DNA from: an uncultured Clostridia bacterium
GTDB lineage: Bacteria; Bacillota; Clostridia; Christensenellales; Borkfalkiaceae
Direction of reading: 5' to 3'
DNA: 64,000 nucleotides
NCBI GenBank assembly: GCA_944336975.1
Contig: CALVLH010000002.1
Location: 94,749 to 158,748 of the forward strand
Shown here: piece after piece, positions 1 through 7,807 of the stretch
Numbering within the stretch: the stretch's first letter is position 1
How the letters are laid out: each line of letters begins with the position of its first letter
Translations under genes and position numbers: made by a program
Notes under the pieces: model-generated
What the model was told of the DNA's origin: nothing
Database searches by the model: none
What the model saw: the letters and a program-made list of their open reading frames with translations, nothing else

Positions 1-433
1 TGGGAAGGACGGAAAACTCCGCCGTCGCGCCGAGGAGAAAATGTACCCCCGCGGGCGGCTCTTCCAGCACTTTGAGCAGTTTGTTCTGCACGAGCGCGGA
101 TGCGTTGTGGAAGTTATCCAGCACGAACAGCTTTTTATCCCCTTCCACGGGGCGCAACAGGCTCTCATCCACGATGCGTGCGCCGTCGTCCGCCGTCAGT
201 TTCCCGCCCGCCGCGGGCAGATACAGACAGTCGGAATAATGTTCCGCGCCGATCAGTTCCGCCTCCCGCGATGCGTCCTCCGCCCCGAAAAACGCCTTCG
301 CACACTCCCTGAGCAGATCGCGGAGATACGTCCCGTCGGGAAACAGGACGAGATACGCGTGCGACTGCCGCCCCGAACGTGCGTCGGAAGCGATCGCGCG
401 GTATGCTTTTGTCGAACGCAGAAGCTCTCGCAT
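1..433 (-). CDS. holB: DNA polymerase III delta' subunit, 3' end outside window
   Basis: Clamp-loader delta' subunit, which helps load the beta clamp (dnaN, also in this window). The reading frame starts at ATG 433 (MRELLRST) and runs off the left edge, so only about 144 N-terminal residues are seen. The typical start SHAYLV is present, but the P-loop is degenerate (FPDGTYLRDLL, no GKT lysine), as is usual for the non-ATPase delta' subunit. The block LLKVLEEPPAGVHFLL matches the clamp-loader signature before sensor 1. It begins immediately after the stop of the upstream decarboxylase, so it is translationally coupled to it; a decarboxylase near holB is also known from Bacillus (yaaO region). 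Confidence 0.9.
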   Translation of the reverse strand, partial: MRELLRSTKAYRAIASDARSGRQSHAYLVLFPDGTYLRDLLRECAKAFFGAEDASREAELIGAEHYSDCLYLPAAGGKLTADDGARIVDESLLRPVEGDKKLFVLDNFHNASALVQNKLLKVLEEPPAGVHFLLGATAEFSVLP

Positions 434-1660
434 TCATTCCTCCGAATAGACGAGTATTTTCCCCTCTTTCAGCCCGAACGCGCTCTTTGCGCGGGCGAGC
501 CGCTTCGCCTTTTCCGCGCTCACCCTTTCTCCCTGCCGCAACAGCGGGATACAGGGCGGGAAGATGCCGCACTCGCGCGCGCACACCATTCCCACCGCGG
601 ACAAAGGCTCTCTAAATTCTATTTTCTCCCCGATCGCCGCGAACGAGCAGGCGAAATCCCGCACTTCTCCGTGCGGAAGGCGGGAGAGAAGTTTTTCCAG
701 TTTTTTCAGTTCTCCCGCCTTGGTGCAGGGAGAGAGATAGAACATCAGATAATTCCCGTCGTTGAATTCGGGATACACGCCGTGCGCTTGCAGATACGCC
801 TGCGCCATGTCCGAATATTCCCCGAACGGGAGGACGATCTTGCTCCAATCGCCGTTTCCATACGCCCCGACGCGCCCTTTCAGCGCCGCCGCCGCGCGTT
901 CGATCGCCTCGTTGCGCGGATACTTGATCGCGTATTCCACGCTCGCCATGATCGGATAGGACGGCGACGTGGTGCGGAACACGCTCACCCCTTCGCCGAG
1001 CGCTTCCGACCAGCCCGCATGCGCGGAGACGACTGCGCCCTGCGTGAGCGCGGGGAGAGATTTGTGCGCTCCGTCTACCCACAGGTCGGCGTACCGCCCC
1101 GCATGCAGGGGCGTGAAATGCAGATGCGCCCCGTGTGCGCCGTCGATCGCGAACGGCTTGCCCGCCGCCCGGCAAAGGCGGGAGATCGCCGCGAGATCGG
1201 GGATATTTCCGTAATAATCGGGAGAAGTGAGAAGGAGCGCGTCCGCCTTTGCGAGCGCTTTTTCCGCCGCTTCCGCCGTCGGTTGCTGCGGGATCGCGTC
1301 CCGCGTCTGCGTCTCCACGTCCACCCGTTCCAGCCCGAGCAGGCGGCAGCCGTTTTTCACGCTGACGTGCGATTCGGGCGGACACGCCACCCGCTTCACG
1401 CCCCGCGTTTTCAGGGCGTACAGCACGGAAAGCACGCCGCAGGTGCTCCCGTCCGTGAGGAGAAAGCTCTTTTCCGCGCCCAGGATACGGGCGATGTCCT
1501 CTTCCGCGCGGGCGATGACGCCGTGCGGATCGGCGAGATTGTCCGAATAATCCAGCTCGGTGATGTCCTGCCCGCTCCTCTTATGCCCCGGCGTATGAAA
1601 GGAAATGTGCCGCTTCTGCGCGCGGAGCATCTTCAGAATGTGGCAATCGCGCGCCTTCAC
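434..1660 (-). CDS. Orn/Lys/Arg decarboxylase family PLP enzyme
   Basis: Fold-type I PLP-dependent basic amino-acid decarboxylase (YaaO/SpeA-like); substrate (arginine, lysine or ornithine) is not decided by sequence alone. Signatures: SFHTPGHK near the N-terminus, LLTDGSTCG, the DGAHGAHLHF cofactor region and WVDGAHKSLPALTQ, which carries the Schiff-base lysine. About 408 residues, shorter than the E. coli enzymes but normal for the Gram-positive type. I place the start at GTG 1660, which overlaps the preceding stop as GTGA and has GAGGG upstream; ATG 1630 is the alternative. Member of the greA-lysS-...-holB unit. Confidence 0.85.
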   Translation of the reverse strand: MKARDCHILKMLRAQKRHISFHTPGHKRSGQDITELDYSDNLADPHGVIARAEEDIARILGAEKSFLLTDGSTCGVLSVLYALKTRGVKRVACPPESHVSVKNGCRLLGLERVDVETQTRDAIPQQPTAEAAEKALAKADALLLTSPDYYGNIPDLAAISRLCRAAGKPFAIDGAHGAHLHFTPLHAGRYADLWVDGAHKSLPALTQGAVVSAHAGWSEALGEGVSVFRTTSPSYPIMASVEYAIKYPRNEAIERAAAALKGRVGAYGNGDWSKIVLPFGEYSDMAQAYLQAHGVYPEFNDGNYLMFYLSPCTKAGELKKLEKLLSRLPHGEVRDFACSFAAIGEKIEFREPLSAVGMVCARECGIFPPCIPLLRQGERVSAEKAKRLARAKSAFGLKEGKILVYSEE

Positions 1661-2595
1661 GCCTGCGTTCCCTCGTACGTTTTGACCAGATATGCGAGGA
1701 AGGAGACGTCGTCGTAGAGAATATCCCCTTCCGCGTCGTAGTTCTCGAAGATCACGAGACTGAGCGTCTCCGAGCTTTTGACCGTCTTGCCGTCCTTTTC
1801 GACGTCGTAATAGAACAAATCGCTCAAACCGCGCATCTGCGCCCCGCCTACGCGGAAAGCGCACGCCTTGTCCGCGCCGTCTTCGCCCGCGCCTTCGATC
1901 ACCGTGTGCGAGATAACGCCGCGCGCAAGCGCGTCGTTTACCGTGAGAAGATCGTCGCGCAGTTTCAGAAGGCGCTGTTTCTCCTGCTCGATGCCCGCGA
2001 GTTTGCTCGCTTCCGTGCGGAAGCGCTTATCGTCCGAATTGCGCTCGCGGAACGCCCGCGCCGCCGCCTCTTCGTCCAACTCGCCCGTCTGCCACTCCCC
2101 GCCGAAAAAGGCGTCGAGATAGCTCTCTGCGTCGGCGAGAAATTTCTGCGTATCCAAAACGCTTTCCGAATACGCCTCGATATAGGTCTTCAGCGCGGAA
2201 GCGGTGACGAGTTCCTCCTCGCCCGTCTCTTCGTTCTCGCCGTAGACCTCGTAATCGGAGAGGAACATCATGTCGCCCTGCCCCGCCATGCGGCGCGCCG
2301 CGTACATGGTGCTCCCGTAAGTGCTGTTTCCGAACGATTCCACCGTCACGGTGAGGATCTCGTAGGAAAACGTCTTTTTCTCCTGCAATTTGTCGCCCAG
2401 TCCGGCATAGTCGGAACCGTAGGAAAGATCGGTGTACCCGAACACCTCGAACGTCTGAGCGAGCGTGGGACGGGTGGCGAGCGACGTGAACAATACGGAA
2501 AGGACAAGGACCGCCGCGAGCACGGCGCCGATCATTTTGAGCCAATCGTATGAGAGGAGGTTGGAAAGTCTTTCCTTGGTAATGCGTGCGTCCAA
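1657..2595 (-). CDS. Unknown membrane-anchored protein
   Basis: 312 residues. Residues 1-17 are cytoplasmic and basic, then one hydrophobic segment (about 18-41, MIGAVLAAVLVLSVLFTSLA) and a long soluble part of about 270 residues that would be extracellular. The middle is strongly acidic/charged with likely helices (about 150-215). No lipobox and no family I recognise. It lies between lysS (56 bp away) and the decarboxylase (4-bp stop/start overlap), so it is co-transcribed with them; nothing in the sequence assigns a function. Confidence 0.75.
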   Translation of the reverse strand: MDARITKERLSNLLSYDWLKMIGAVLAAVLVLSVLFTSLATRPTLAQTFEVFGYTDLSYGSDYAGLGDKLQEKKTFSYEILTVTVESFGNSTYGSTMYAARRMAGQGDMMFLSDYEVYGENEETGEEELVTASALKTYIEAYSESVLDTQKFLADAESYLDAFFGGEWQTGELDEEAAARAFRERNSDDKRFRTEASKLAGIEQEKQRLLKLRDDLLTVNDALARGVISHTVIEGAGEDGADKACAFRVGGAQMRGLSDLFYYDVEKDGKTVKSSETLSLVIFENYDAEGDILYDDVSFLAYLVKTYEGTQA

Positions 2596-2651
2596 AAGGT
2601 CTCCTTTGAAAGGCGGGCACGGGCGTTCTGCGCCCGTGCCCCGATTTCAAC

Positions 2652-4154
2652 TTATTTTTTAGGTTTCATGGTCGGGAACAGCAGAACGTCGCGGATGTTG
2701 GAATTGTCCGTCAGCAGCATGACGAGACGGTCAAGCCCGAACCCGAGCCCGCCCGTAGGCGGAAGTCCGTATTCCAGCGCGTTGATGAAGTCCTCGTCCA
2801 CCTCGGCGGTGCCGCCCTGTGCGCGTTTTGCCTCCACCTGTTTCAACATTCTCTGTTTCTGATCGATGGGATCGTTCAGCTCGGAAAAGGCGTTGCCCAT
2901 TTCCACGCCGTTGATGAAATATTCGAACCGCTCGGTGATCGCGGGGTCGTCCGCCTTGCGCTTGGCGAGCGGCGAGATCTCCACGGGATAATCGTAGATG
3001 AACGTGGGCTGGATGAGCTGTTTCTCCACATACGCGTCGAAGAACTCCGCGAGAATATGCCCCTTGGTCGTCTTGCCCTCTTCGAGCTCCACGCCCTTCT
3101 CTGCGGCGATCTTTCTCGCCTCTTCGTCGGAGCCGATCGCGCCGAAATCCACGCCCGAATATTTCTTCACCGCTTCGGTCATGGTCATGCGCTCCCAGTG
3201 CGACATATCGATCGTCCTGCCCTGATAGGGGATCTGCAACGTGCCGCAGACCTTTTCCGTGATGTGCTTGTACATCCCCTCGATGAAATCCATCATGTAC
3301 TTATAGTCGACGTAAGCGTGATACATCTCGATGGACGTGAATTCGGGGTTATGCGACGCGTCCATGCCCTCGTTGCGGAAGATGCGCCCCACTTCGTAGA
3401 CCTTTTCGAACCCGCCCACGATGAGGCGTTTTAAGTACAGTTCCGTTTCGATGCGCAGGTACATATCCAGATCGAGCGCGTTCAAATGCGTCTTGAACGG
3501 ACGCGCGTCCGCGCCGATCTCCAGCGTGAGCAGAGTGGGCGTGTCCACTTCGATATATCCGTGTCCGTCCAGATACGCGCGGATCTCTTTCAAAATCTGT
3601 GCGCGGCGGAAAAACGTCTCGCGCACGTCCTGATTCATGATGAGATCGAGATGGCGCAGGCGGTATTTCATGTCCGTATTCACCAGCCCGTTGTACTTTT
3701 CGGGCAGGGGCAGGAGGGACTTGGTGAGCATTTCGAGATGCGTCGCGTGGACGGAGATCTCTCCCGTCTGCGTACGGAACACGGTGCCGCGCACGCCGAC
3801 GATGTCGCCGATGTCGAAATCCTTTTTATAGGCGGTATAGACGTCCTCGCCCACATCCTGACGGGTGATGTAGATCTGCAACTGTCCGTTGCGGTCGGAG
3901 ATGTGCGAGAAAGACGCCTTGCCCATGATGCGGCGGGACATGAGCCTGCCCGCAACGGACACCTCTTTTCCCTCCCACGCCGCAAACTCGCCCTTGACGA
4001 GCGCGGAATCGGCGGTCACTTCGTAACGCGTCTTTTCATAGGGGTTATTCCCCTCGGCGATCAGCTTCGCCAGCTTGTCGCGGCGGATCTGCGCCTGCTC
4101 GGCGAGCTTCTCTTCCGCCTGTTCCTGCGTGATGTTCTGCGTGTTTTCTTCCAT
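2652..4154 (-). CDS. lysS: Lysyl-tRNA synthetase, class II
   Basis: Charges tRNA-Lys with lysine in the cytoplasm. 500 residues, the usual size for the bacterial class II enzyme. N-terminal OB-fold anticodon-binding domain (about 60-150, VSVAGRLMSRRIMGKASFSHI), motif 2 FRNEGMDASHNPEFTSIE (about 263-280) and motif 3 GLGFGLDRLVMLLTD near the C-terminus. It follows greA with a gap of 10 bp and belongs to the same leftward operon. Confidence 0.97.
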   Translation of the reverse strand: MEENTQNITQEQAEEKLAEQAQIRRDKLAKLIAEGNNPYEKTRYEVTADSALVKGEFAAWEGKEVSVAGRLMSRRIMGKASFSHISDRNGQLQIYITRQDVGEDVYTAYKKDFDIGDIVGVRGTVFRTQTGEISVHATHLEMLTKSLLPLPEKYNGLVNTDMKYRLRHLDLIMNQDVRETFFRRAQILKEIRAYLDGHGYIEVDTPTLLTLEIGADARPFKTHLNALDLDMYLRIETELYLKRLIVGGFEKVYEVGRIFRNEGMDASHNPEFTSIEMYHAYVDYKYMMDFIEGMYKHITEKVCGTLQIPYQGRTIDMSHWERMTMTEAVKKYSGVDFGAIGSDEEARKIAAEKGVELEEGKTTKGHILAEFFDAYVEKQLIQPTFIYDYPVEISPLAKRKADDPAITERFEYFINGVEMGNAFSELNDPIDQKQRMLKQVEAKRAQGGTAEVDEDFINALEYGLPPTGGLGFGLDRLVMLLTDNSNIRDVLLFPTMKPKK

Positions 4155-4164
4155 AATGCCTCGG

Positions 4165-4632
4165 TTATACGATTTTCAGGATCTTCAGCTTATACGCTCC
4201 GTCGGGAGCCGCCACGGTGACCACGTCCCCTTTCTTGTGTTTGAGGAGCGCCGCGCCGACGGGCGATTCGTTGGAGATGATGTTCTCCATCGCGTTGACT
4301 TCCGTCGTGCCCATGATGGTATAGGTCGCCTCTTCTTCCAGCTCGTCGTCGTAGACGGTGACCGTCGAGCCGATGTGGACGACGGACGTGTCTTCGTTCT
4401 CCTCGATGATGACCGCGTTCTTCACCTTATAGTCCAGTTCGGCGATCTCGCCTTCGTTGGCGGACTGCTCGTTTCTCGCCGCATCGTATTCGGCATTCTC
4501 GGACAGATCGCCGTGGCTCCTCGCCTCCGCGATGCGCTCGACGATCTCTGCGCGTTTGGTCGTCTGAAGATATTTCAGGCGCTCGACGGCTTCTTCATAC
4601 CCCTTTTGCGTCATGTAAAACTGATCTGCCAT
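4165..4632 (-). CDS. greA: Transcription elongation factor GreA
   Basis: Stimulates transcript cleavage by stalled RNA polymerase. 155 residues, standard length: N-terminal coiled coil (to about 75, including VERIAEARSHGDLSENAEYDAA, the acidic DLSENAEY tip) and C-terminal FKBP-like domain ending YTIMGTTEVN...ISNESPVGAALL. First gene of the operon running down to holB; GreA-LysS pairing is common in Firmicutes. Preceded by a ~90-nt leader from a consensus promoter. Confidence 0.97.
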   Translation of the reverse strand: MADQFYMTQKGYEEAVERLKYLQTTKRAEIVERIAEARSHGDLSENAEYDAARNEQSANEGEIAELDYKVKNAVIIEENEDTSVVHIGSTVTVYDDELEEEATYTIMGTTEVNAMENIISNESPVGAALLKHKKGDVVTVAAPDGAYKLKILKIV

Positions 4633-4681
4633 ATTTTTACCTCTGACTTGCGTTTTTCGCGCATTTATTACAATAAGACGA

Positions 4682-4711
4682 CCGTGATTTCCCTTGCTTC
4701 GGAAATCACGG
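4682..4711 (-). promoter_or_regulatory. Leader hairpin ahead of greA
   Basis: Perfect 11-bp inverted repeat CCGTGATTTCC/GGAAATCACGG with an 8-nt loop, located between the promoter at 4730-4758 and the greA start. No T-run follows on the minus strand, so it does not look like an intrinsic terminator; it could stabilise the mRNA or be a protein-binding leader element. Confidence 0.5.
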
Positions 4712-4729
4712 CGCGTCTTCTATTGTTTC

Positions 4730-4758
4730 ATTATACTGCCTTGCGGAGAATTTGTCAA
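4730..4758 (-). promoter_or_regulatory. Consensus sigma-A promoter for greA-lysS operon
   Basis: TTGACA (4753-4758), exactly 17 bp, TATAAT (4730-4735), on the minus strand, about 100 bp upstream of greA. All twelve hexamer bases match the sigma-A consensus. Confidence 0.85.
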
Positions 4759-4783
4759 CCCCTTTTCCGTCCGCGCGGCATTT

Positions 4784-5953
4784 TTACGCTTTGCTTTTGA
4801 GATACTTCTCGATACGATCCATCGCCTCGGAAAGCTGAGCCATGCTCGTCGCATACGAACAGCGGATGTGATCGGCGCCGCATTGCCCGAACGCACTGCC
4901 CGGCACGACCGCGACGCGCTGCTGCATCAGAAGCCCGTTCGCAAATTCCTCTCCGCTCATCCCCGTCCGCTTTACCGACGGGAACACGTAGAATGCGCCG
5001 CGCGGCTCGAAGCAGTCCAGCCCCATGTCGTTGAAGGCGCGCACGAGAAACCTGCGCCGTTTGTCGTATTCCGCCCGCATCTCCTCCACCGCGGCGAATC
5101 CGTCCGAAAATCCCTCGGCGAGCGCGGCGACGGCGGCGTGCTGTCCCATGCGCGGCGCGCACAGGATGGAATACTGATGGATCTTGAGCATCGCCTTGTC
5201 GATCTCCTCGGGCGCGCAGACGAATCCCACGCGCCAGCCCGTCATGGCGAACGCCTTGGAAAAGCCGTTCAAAAGGACGGTGCGCTCGCGCATATTCCCG
5301 AGCGACGCGATCGAGCAATGCCGCCGCCCGTAGGTGAGTTCGGCATAGATCTCGTCCGAGATGACGAGAAGATCGTGCTTTTCGATGACGGGGACGATCG
5401 CTTCCAACTCCTCTCTCGTCATGATCCCGCCCGTCGGGTTGTTGGGATAGGCGAGGATGATCGCTTTGGTGCGCGGCGTGACGCATTTTTCGATCATTTC
5501 GGGCGTGAGGATGAACCCGTTTTCCGCGCTGCAATGCACGCTGACGGGCACGCCTCCGCACAGTTGGATGATGGGCGCGTAGGAGACATACGCGGGATCG
5601 GGCACGAGGATCTCGTCCCCCGTCTCGCAGACGGCGCGAAGCACGAGGTCGATGCCCTCGCTCGCCCCCACCGTGACGATGACGCGTTCGGCGGGATAAT
5701 CGACGTCGAATCTCTGGCGAAGGTATGCGGAGATGTTCTCGCGCAGTTCGGGAAGCCCGCGGTTGCCCGTATATTGCGTGTAGCCGCGCTGTAACGAGCG
5801 GATAGCGGCGTTGCGCACCTCCCAGGGCGTGACGAAATCGGGCTCGCCCACGCCCAGCGAGATCGCGTCGGGCATGGTCTGCACGATGTCGAAATATTTT
5901 CTGATGCCGCTCGGCTTGAGATCGCGCGCGCGGTCGTTGAGGAAACTTCTCAT
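4784..5953 (-). CDS. Class I/II PLP-dependent aminotransferase
   Basis: Aspartate-aminotransferase-fold enzyme of 389 residues (AspC/PatA-like subgroup). Visible: SLGVGEPDFVTPWEV, GYTQYTGNRGLPELR, PDPAYVSY, YPNNPTGG, SDEIYAELTYG and the PLP lysine in NGFSKAFAMTGWR (about 239-251); the substrate arginine region is SYATSM near the C-terminus. Exact substrate not resolved. Its start overlaps the stop of the Lrp-type regulator by 4 bp (ATGA), so the regulator probably controls it or is co-produced with it. Confidence 0.92.
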   Translation of the reverse strand: MRSFLNDRARDLKPSGIRKYFDIVQTMPDAISLGVGEPDFVTPWEVRNAAIRSLQRGYTQYTGNRGLPELRENISAYLRQRFDVDYPAERVIVTVGASEGIDLVLRAVCETGDEILVPDPAYVSYAPIIQLCGGVPVSVHCSAENGFILTPEMIEKCVTPRTKAIILAYPNNPTGGIMTREELEAIVPVIEKHDLLVISDEIYAELTYGRRHCSIASLGNMRERTVLLNGFSKAFAMTGWRVGFVCAPEEIDKAMLKIHQYSILCAPRMGQHAAVAALAEGFSDGFAAVEEMRAEYDKRRRFLVRAFNDMGLDCFEPRGAFYVFPSVKRTGMSGEEFANGLLMQQRVAVVPGSAFGQCGADHIRCSYATSMAQLSEAMDRIEKYLKSKA

Positions 5954-6441
5954 GGCTGAACGGAGAGCCTCCGCACCTCGTCGCTGTTCTTGGTCGCCGC
6001 GCCCTCGATCTTATATTTTTTGAGGATGAAATGCGTCGCCGTGGAAAGCACGCAGTCGAAGGTGGAAATGCGCTCGGAGACGAAGCGGGAGATGCTTTTG
6101 AGCGATTTTCCCTCGATGATGACCGCGAGGTCGTACGCGCCGCTCATGAGATAGAGGTTTTTGACCTCGGGATAGCCCGCGATCTCCTCCGCGACGCGGT
6201 CGAAGCCGAAGCCCTTCTGCGGCGTGACTTTGACCTCGATGAGCGCTTCGACCATCTCGTCGTCCTCTGTTTCCAGGTTGACGATGGCGGTGTATTTGAC
6301 GATGATCCCGCGCGCTTCCATCGCGCGGATCGCCTTTTCGATCGTCTCTTCCGTTTCGCCGAGCATGACGGCGATCTTCTTCGCGGGATAGCGGCAGTCC
6401 TCGTTCAGAATGCCGAGGATGTCCTTTTCAAGTTTCTCCAT
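5950..6441 (-). CDS. Lrp/AsnC family transcriptional regulator
   Basis: 163 residues. N-terminal winged HTH (about 1-60, ILGILNEDCRYPAKKIAVMLGETEETIEKAIRAME) followed by the RAM/AsnC ligand-binding domain (about 70-145, ALIEVKVTPQKGFGFDRVAEEIAGYPEV, then LMSGAYDLAVIIEG). Such proteins sense amino acids. Translationally coupled to the aminotransferase, the arrangement common in Clostridia. A clear promoter lies upstream. Confidence 0.93.
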   Translation of the reverse strand: MEKLEKDILGILNEDCRYPAKKIAVMLGETEETIEKAIRAMEARGIIVKYTAIVNLETEDDEMVEALIEVKVTPQKGFGFDRVAEEIAGYPEVKNLYLMSGAYDLAVIIEGKSLKSISRFVSERISTFDCVLSTATHFILKKYKIEGAATKNSDEVRRLSVQP

Positions 6442-6470
6442 ATCCCTTCCCTCCGTATTTTTATTCTTCT

Positions 6471-6499
6471 ATTTTAACTTAATTGCGCGACAAAGTCAA
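6471..6499 (-). promoter_or_regulatory. Promoter of the Lrp-aminotransferase operon
   Basis: Minus strand: TTGACT (6494-6499), 17 bp, TAAAAT (6471-6476), 30 bp before the regulator start. It lies back to back with the promoter of the rightward gene at 6540, so regulator binding could affect both. Confidence 0.7.
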
Positions 6500-6505
6500 T
6501 AATAT

Positions 6506-6533
6506 TTGCTTTTTTGCGCGATTTTTGTATAAT
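6506..6533 (+). promoter_or_regulatory. Promoter placed directly on the start codon (leaderless)
   Basis: TTGCTT (6506-6511), 16 bp, TATAAT (6528-6533), then six bases (GGTAGT) and ATG at 6540. With the normal -10 to start distance, transcription would begin at the A of the ATG. Confidence 0.6.
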
Positions 6534-6539
6534 GGTAGT

Positions 6540-6797
6540 ATGTTTAAGATCTGGGCAAAAGTACTCAAAGAAGATCACATCGTCGCGCAGACCGTTTACC
6601 GCGGCGAAGAGAAGTTTTCCTATTCGCAGTTTTTCCGCTATCTGACGGACATCTGCACCGAGCTGGACATCCCTACCCCCGTACTGCTCAAAACGCATCT
6701 TTTCAATTACGCAAAGTTCAACCACGTCAATTTCCTCCCCCGCGATTTTATGGAAGAAACGGATTTCGACAAACTCGTGTTGGAAAATATTTTCTGA
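6540..6797 (+). CDS. Small conserved-looking protein of unknown function
   Basis: 85 residues, starting MFKIWAKVLKEDHI and ending LVLENIF. Soluble, aromatic-rich, mixed charge; no signal peptide or membrane segment. I do not recognise a named family. The ATG at 6540 has no Shine-Dalgarno before it and lies 6 nt after a TATAAT, so the mRNA is probably leaderless; a longer frame from TTG 6483 would begin upstream of the promoter and is unlikely. Codon use fits the neighbouring genes. Confidence 0.7.
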   Translation: MFKIWAKVLKEDHIVAQTVYRGEEKFSYSQFFRYLTDICTELDIPTPVLLKTHLFNYAKFNHVNFLPRDFMEETDFDKLVLENIF

Positions 6798-6815
6798 ACT
6801 GCGCATACTGGGAGC

Positions 6816-7025
6816 ATGAAACTCACCACGCTCATCTGCTGCGCTTATCTCATCGCCTTCGGTATCGGCGCCTGCGTCTATGCCCTCACGGGCTTTTCCC
6901 CGCTCGCCTTCGTCTGCTTCGGCAATGCGCTCGCCGAACGCGCCCTCCTTTCCCTGACGGGCGTCGCCGCGGGATGGCTCGCCTTCTGGCTGATCGCCTT
7001 CCGCCCCCACGCCGCTTTAAGCTAA
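6816..7025 (+). CDS. Small membrane protein
   Basis: 69 residues with two hydrophobic segments (about 4-25 LTTLICCAYLIAFGIGACVYAL and about 46-63). Short cytoplasmic tail. No family recognised. The start ATG 6816 follows GGGAGC directly; either GGGAG acts as a very close ribosome site or this is another start just after a -10 like element (CATACT, 6804-6809). Starts 18 bp after the preceding gene. Confidence 0.5.
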   Translation: MKLTTLICCAYLIAFGIGACVYALTGFSPLAFVCFGNALAERALLSLTGVAAGWLAFWLIAFRPHAALS

Positions 7026-7070
7026 ACGGAAAAAATCCGCGCCGCGACGCGCTTTTTGGCGCGTTTTAGC

Positions 7071-7099
7071 TTGACGGGCGACGCGGAAAGTGATAGGAT
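7071..7099 (+). promoter_or_regulatory. Promoter of queT
   Basis: TTGACG (7071-7076), 17 bp, extended -10 TGA-TAGGAT (7094-7099). Transcription would start near 7106, immediately before the riboswitch. Confidence 0.65.
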
Positions 7100-7107
7100 A
7101 AAACGCA

Positions 7108-7149
7108 CGGAAGGTTTTCGGAGAACACTTCCGAATAAAAAAACCGAGG
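7108..7149 (+). promoter_or_regulatory. preQ1-I type riboswitch
   Basis: H-type pseudoknot layout of the preQ1-I class: stem P1 CGGAAG (7108-7113) with CTTCCG (7128-7133); loop containing CGG (7119-7121) that can pair with CCG (7144-7146) after an A-rich linker AATAAAAAAA; and a C in ACAC just before the 3' P1 strand, where the ligand-pairing C is expected. The Shine-Dalgarno GAGG (7146-7149) follows or overlaps the pseudoknot strand, 10 nt before the queT ATG, so ligand would block translation. Position ahead of a QueT gene strongly supports the call. Confidence 0.8.
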
Positions 7150-7159
7150 TAAACTGAAT

Positions 7160-7753
7160 ATGAAGGACTTTTTCACCGCCAAACGGCTGTGCCGCGCGGG
7201 CATCATCGCCGCGCTGTACGTCGCGCTCAACTATGCGTTCGGCCCCATCGCGTACGTCGGATTCTTGCAGATCCGCCCCGCGGAAGCGCTGTGCATCCTG
7301 CCGCTCTTCTTTCCCGAAGCGGTCCCCGCGCTCTATATCGGCTGTATGCTGAGCAACGTCGCGTCCCTGTTCTGGATCTATGACGTGTTCGTCGGCTCTC
7401 TCGCCACCCTCGTCGCCGCGATCGGCACCTGGGGCATGGGCAAGCTCATCCGCAACGAGATCGCAAAAGTTGCGCTCGGCGGGCTTTTCCCCGTCGTCGT
7501 CAACGCCCTCGTCATCCCCGTCGTCATCGTCATCCTGTGCGGCTCGGTGGACTACGGCACCGTCGCGGCTTCCTATTGGATCAACGCCGCTTCCCTCGCC
7601 GTCACCGAAGCGATCTGGGTGTTTGCGTTGGGCGTTCCCCTTTATCTGTTCGTGCGCCGTATGCGCGAGAGAAACGTTCCCGCCTTTTCGGACGGAAAGA
7701 ATTTCCGCCGCGCTCCCGCAGCTTCCGAACCGTCCGAACTGCCGAAATCTTAA
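7160..7753 (+). CDS. queT: Queuosine-precursor ECF transporter substrate-binding subunit QueT
   Basis: S-component of an energy-coupling-factor transporter that brings in a queuosine precursor (preQ0/preQ1). 197 residues with about five to six membrane segments; hallmark QueT sequence near the N-terminus (RAGIIAALYVALNYAF, then FLQIRPAEALCILPLFFP, and VPALYIGCMLSN). The C-terminal ~30 residues are hydrophilic. The ECF energising module is not encoded here. Regulation by the preQ1-I riboswitch just upstream agrees with the substrate. Confidence 0.93.
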   Translation: MKDFFTAKRLCRAGIIAALYVALNYAFGPIAYVGFLQIRPAEALCILPLFFPEAVPALYIGCMLSNVASLFWIYDVFVGSLATLVAAIGTWGMGKLIRNEIAKVALGGLFPVVVNALVIPVVIVILCGSVDYGTVAASYWINAASLAVTEAIWVFALGVPLYLFVRRMRERNVPAFSDGKNFRRAPAASEPSELPKS

Positions 7754-7774
7754 CAAAGCGCCTTTTGAAACAGC

Positions 7775-7807
7775 GCCCGCCCGTTCTCCGAAACGGGCGG
7801 GCTTTTT
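7775..7807 (+). terminator. Intrinsic terminator after queT
   Basis: Stem GCCCGCCCGT (7775-7784) with ACGGGCGGGC (7793-7802), 8-nt loop, then TTTTT. Confidence 0.9.

Noticed and set aside
41-1717. 558-residue plus-strand frame
   Set aside because: Antisense to the decarboxylase and holB; arginine-rich and without homology-like motifs. A shadow caused by GC-rich third codon positions.
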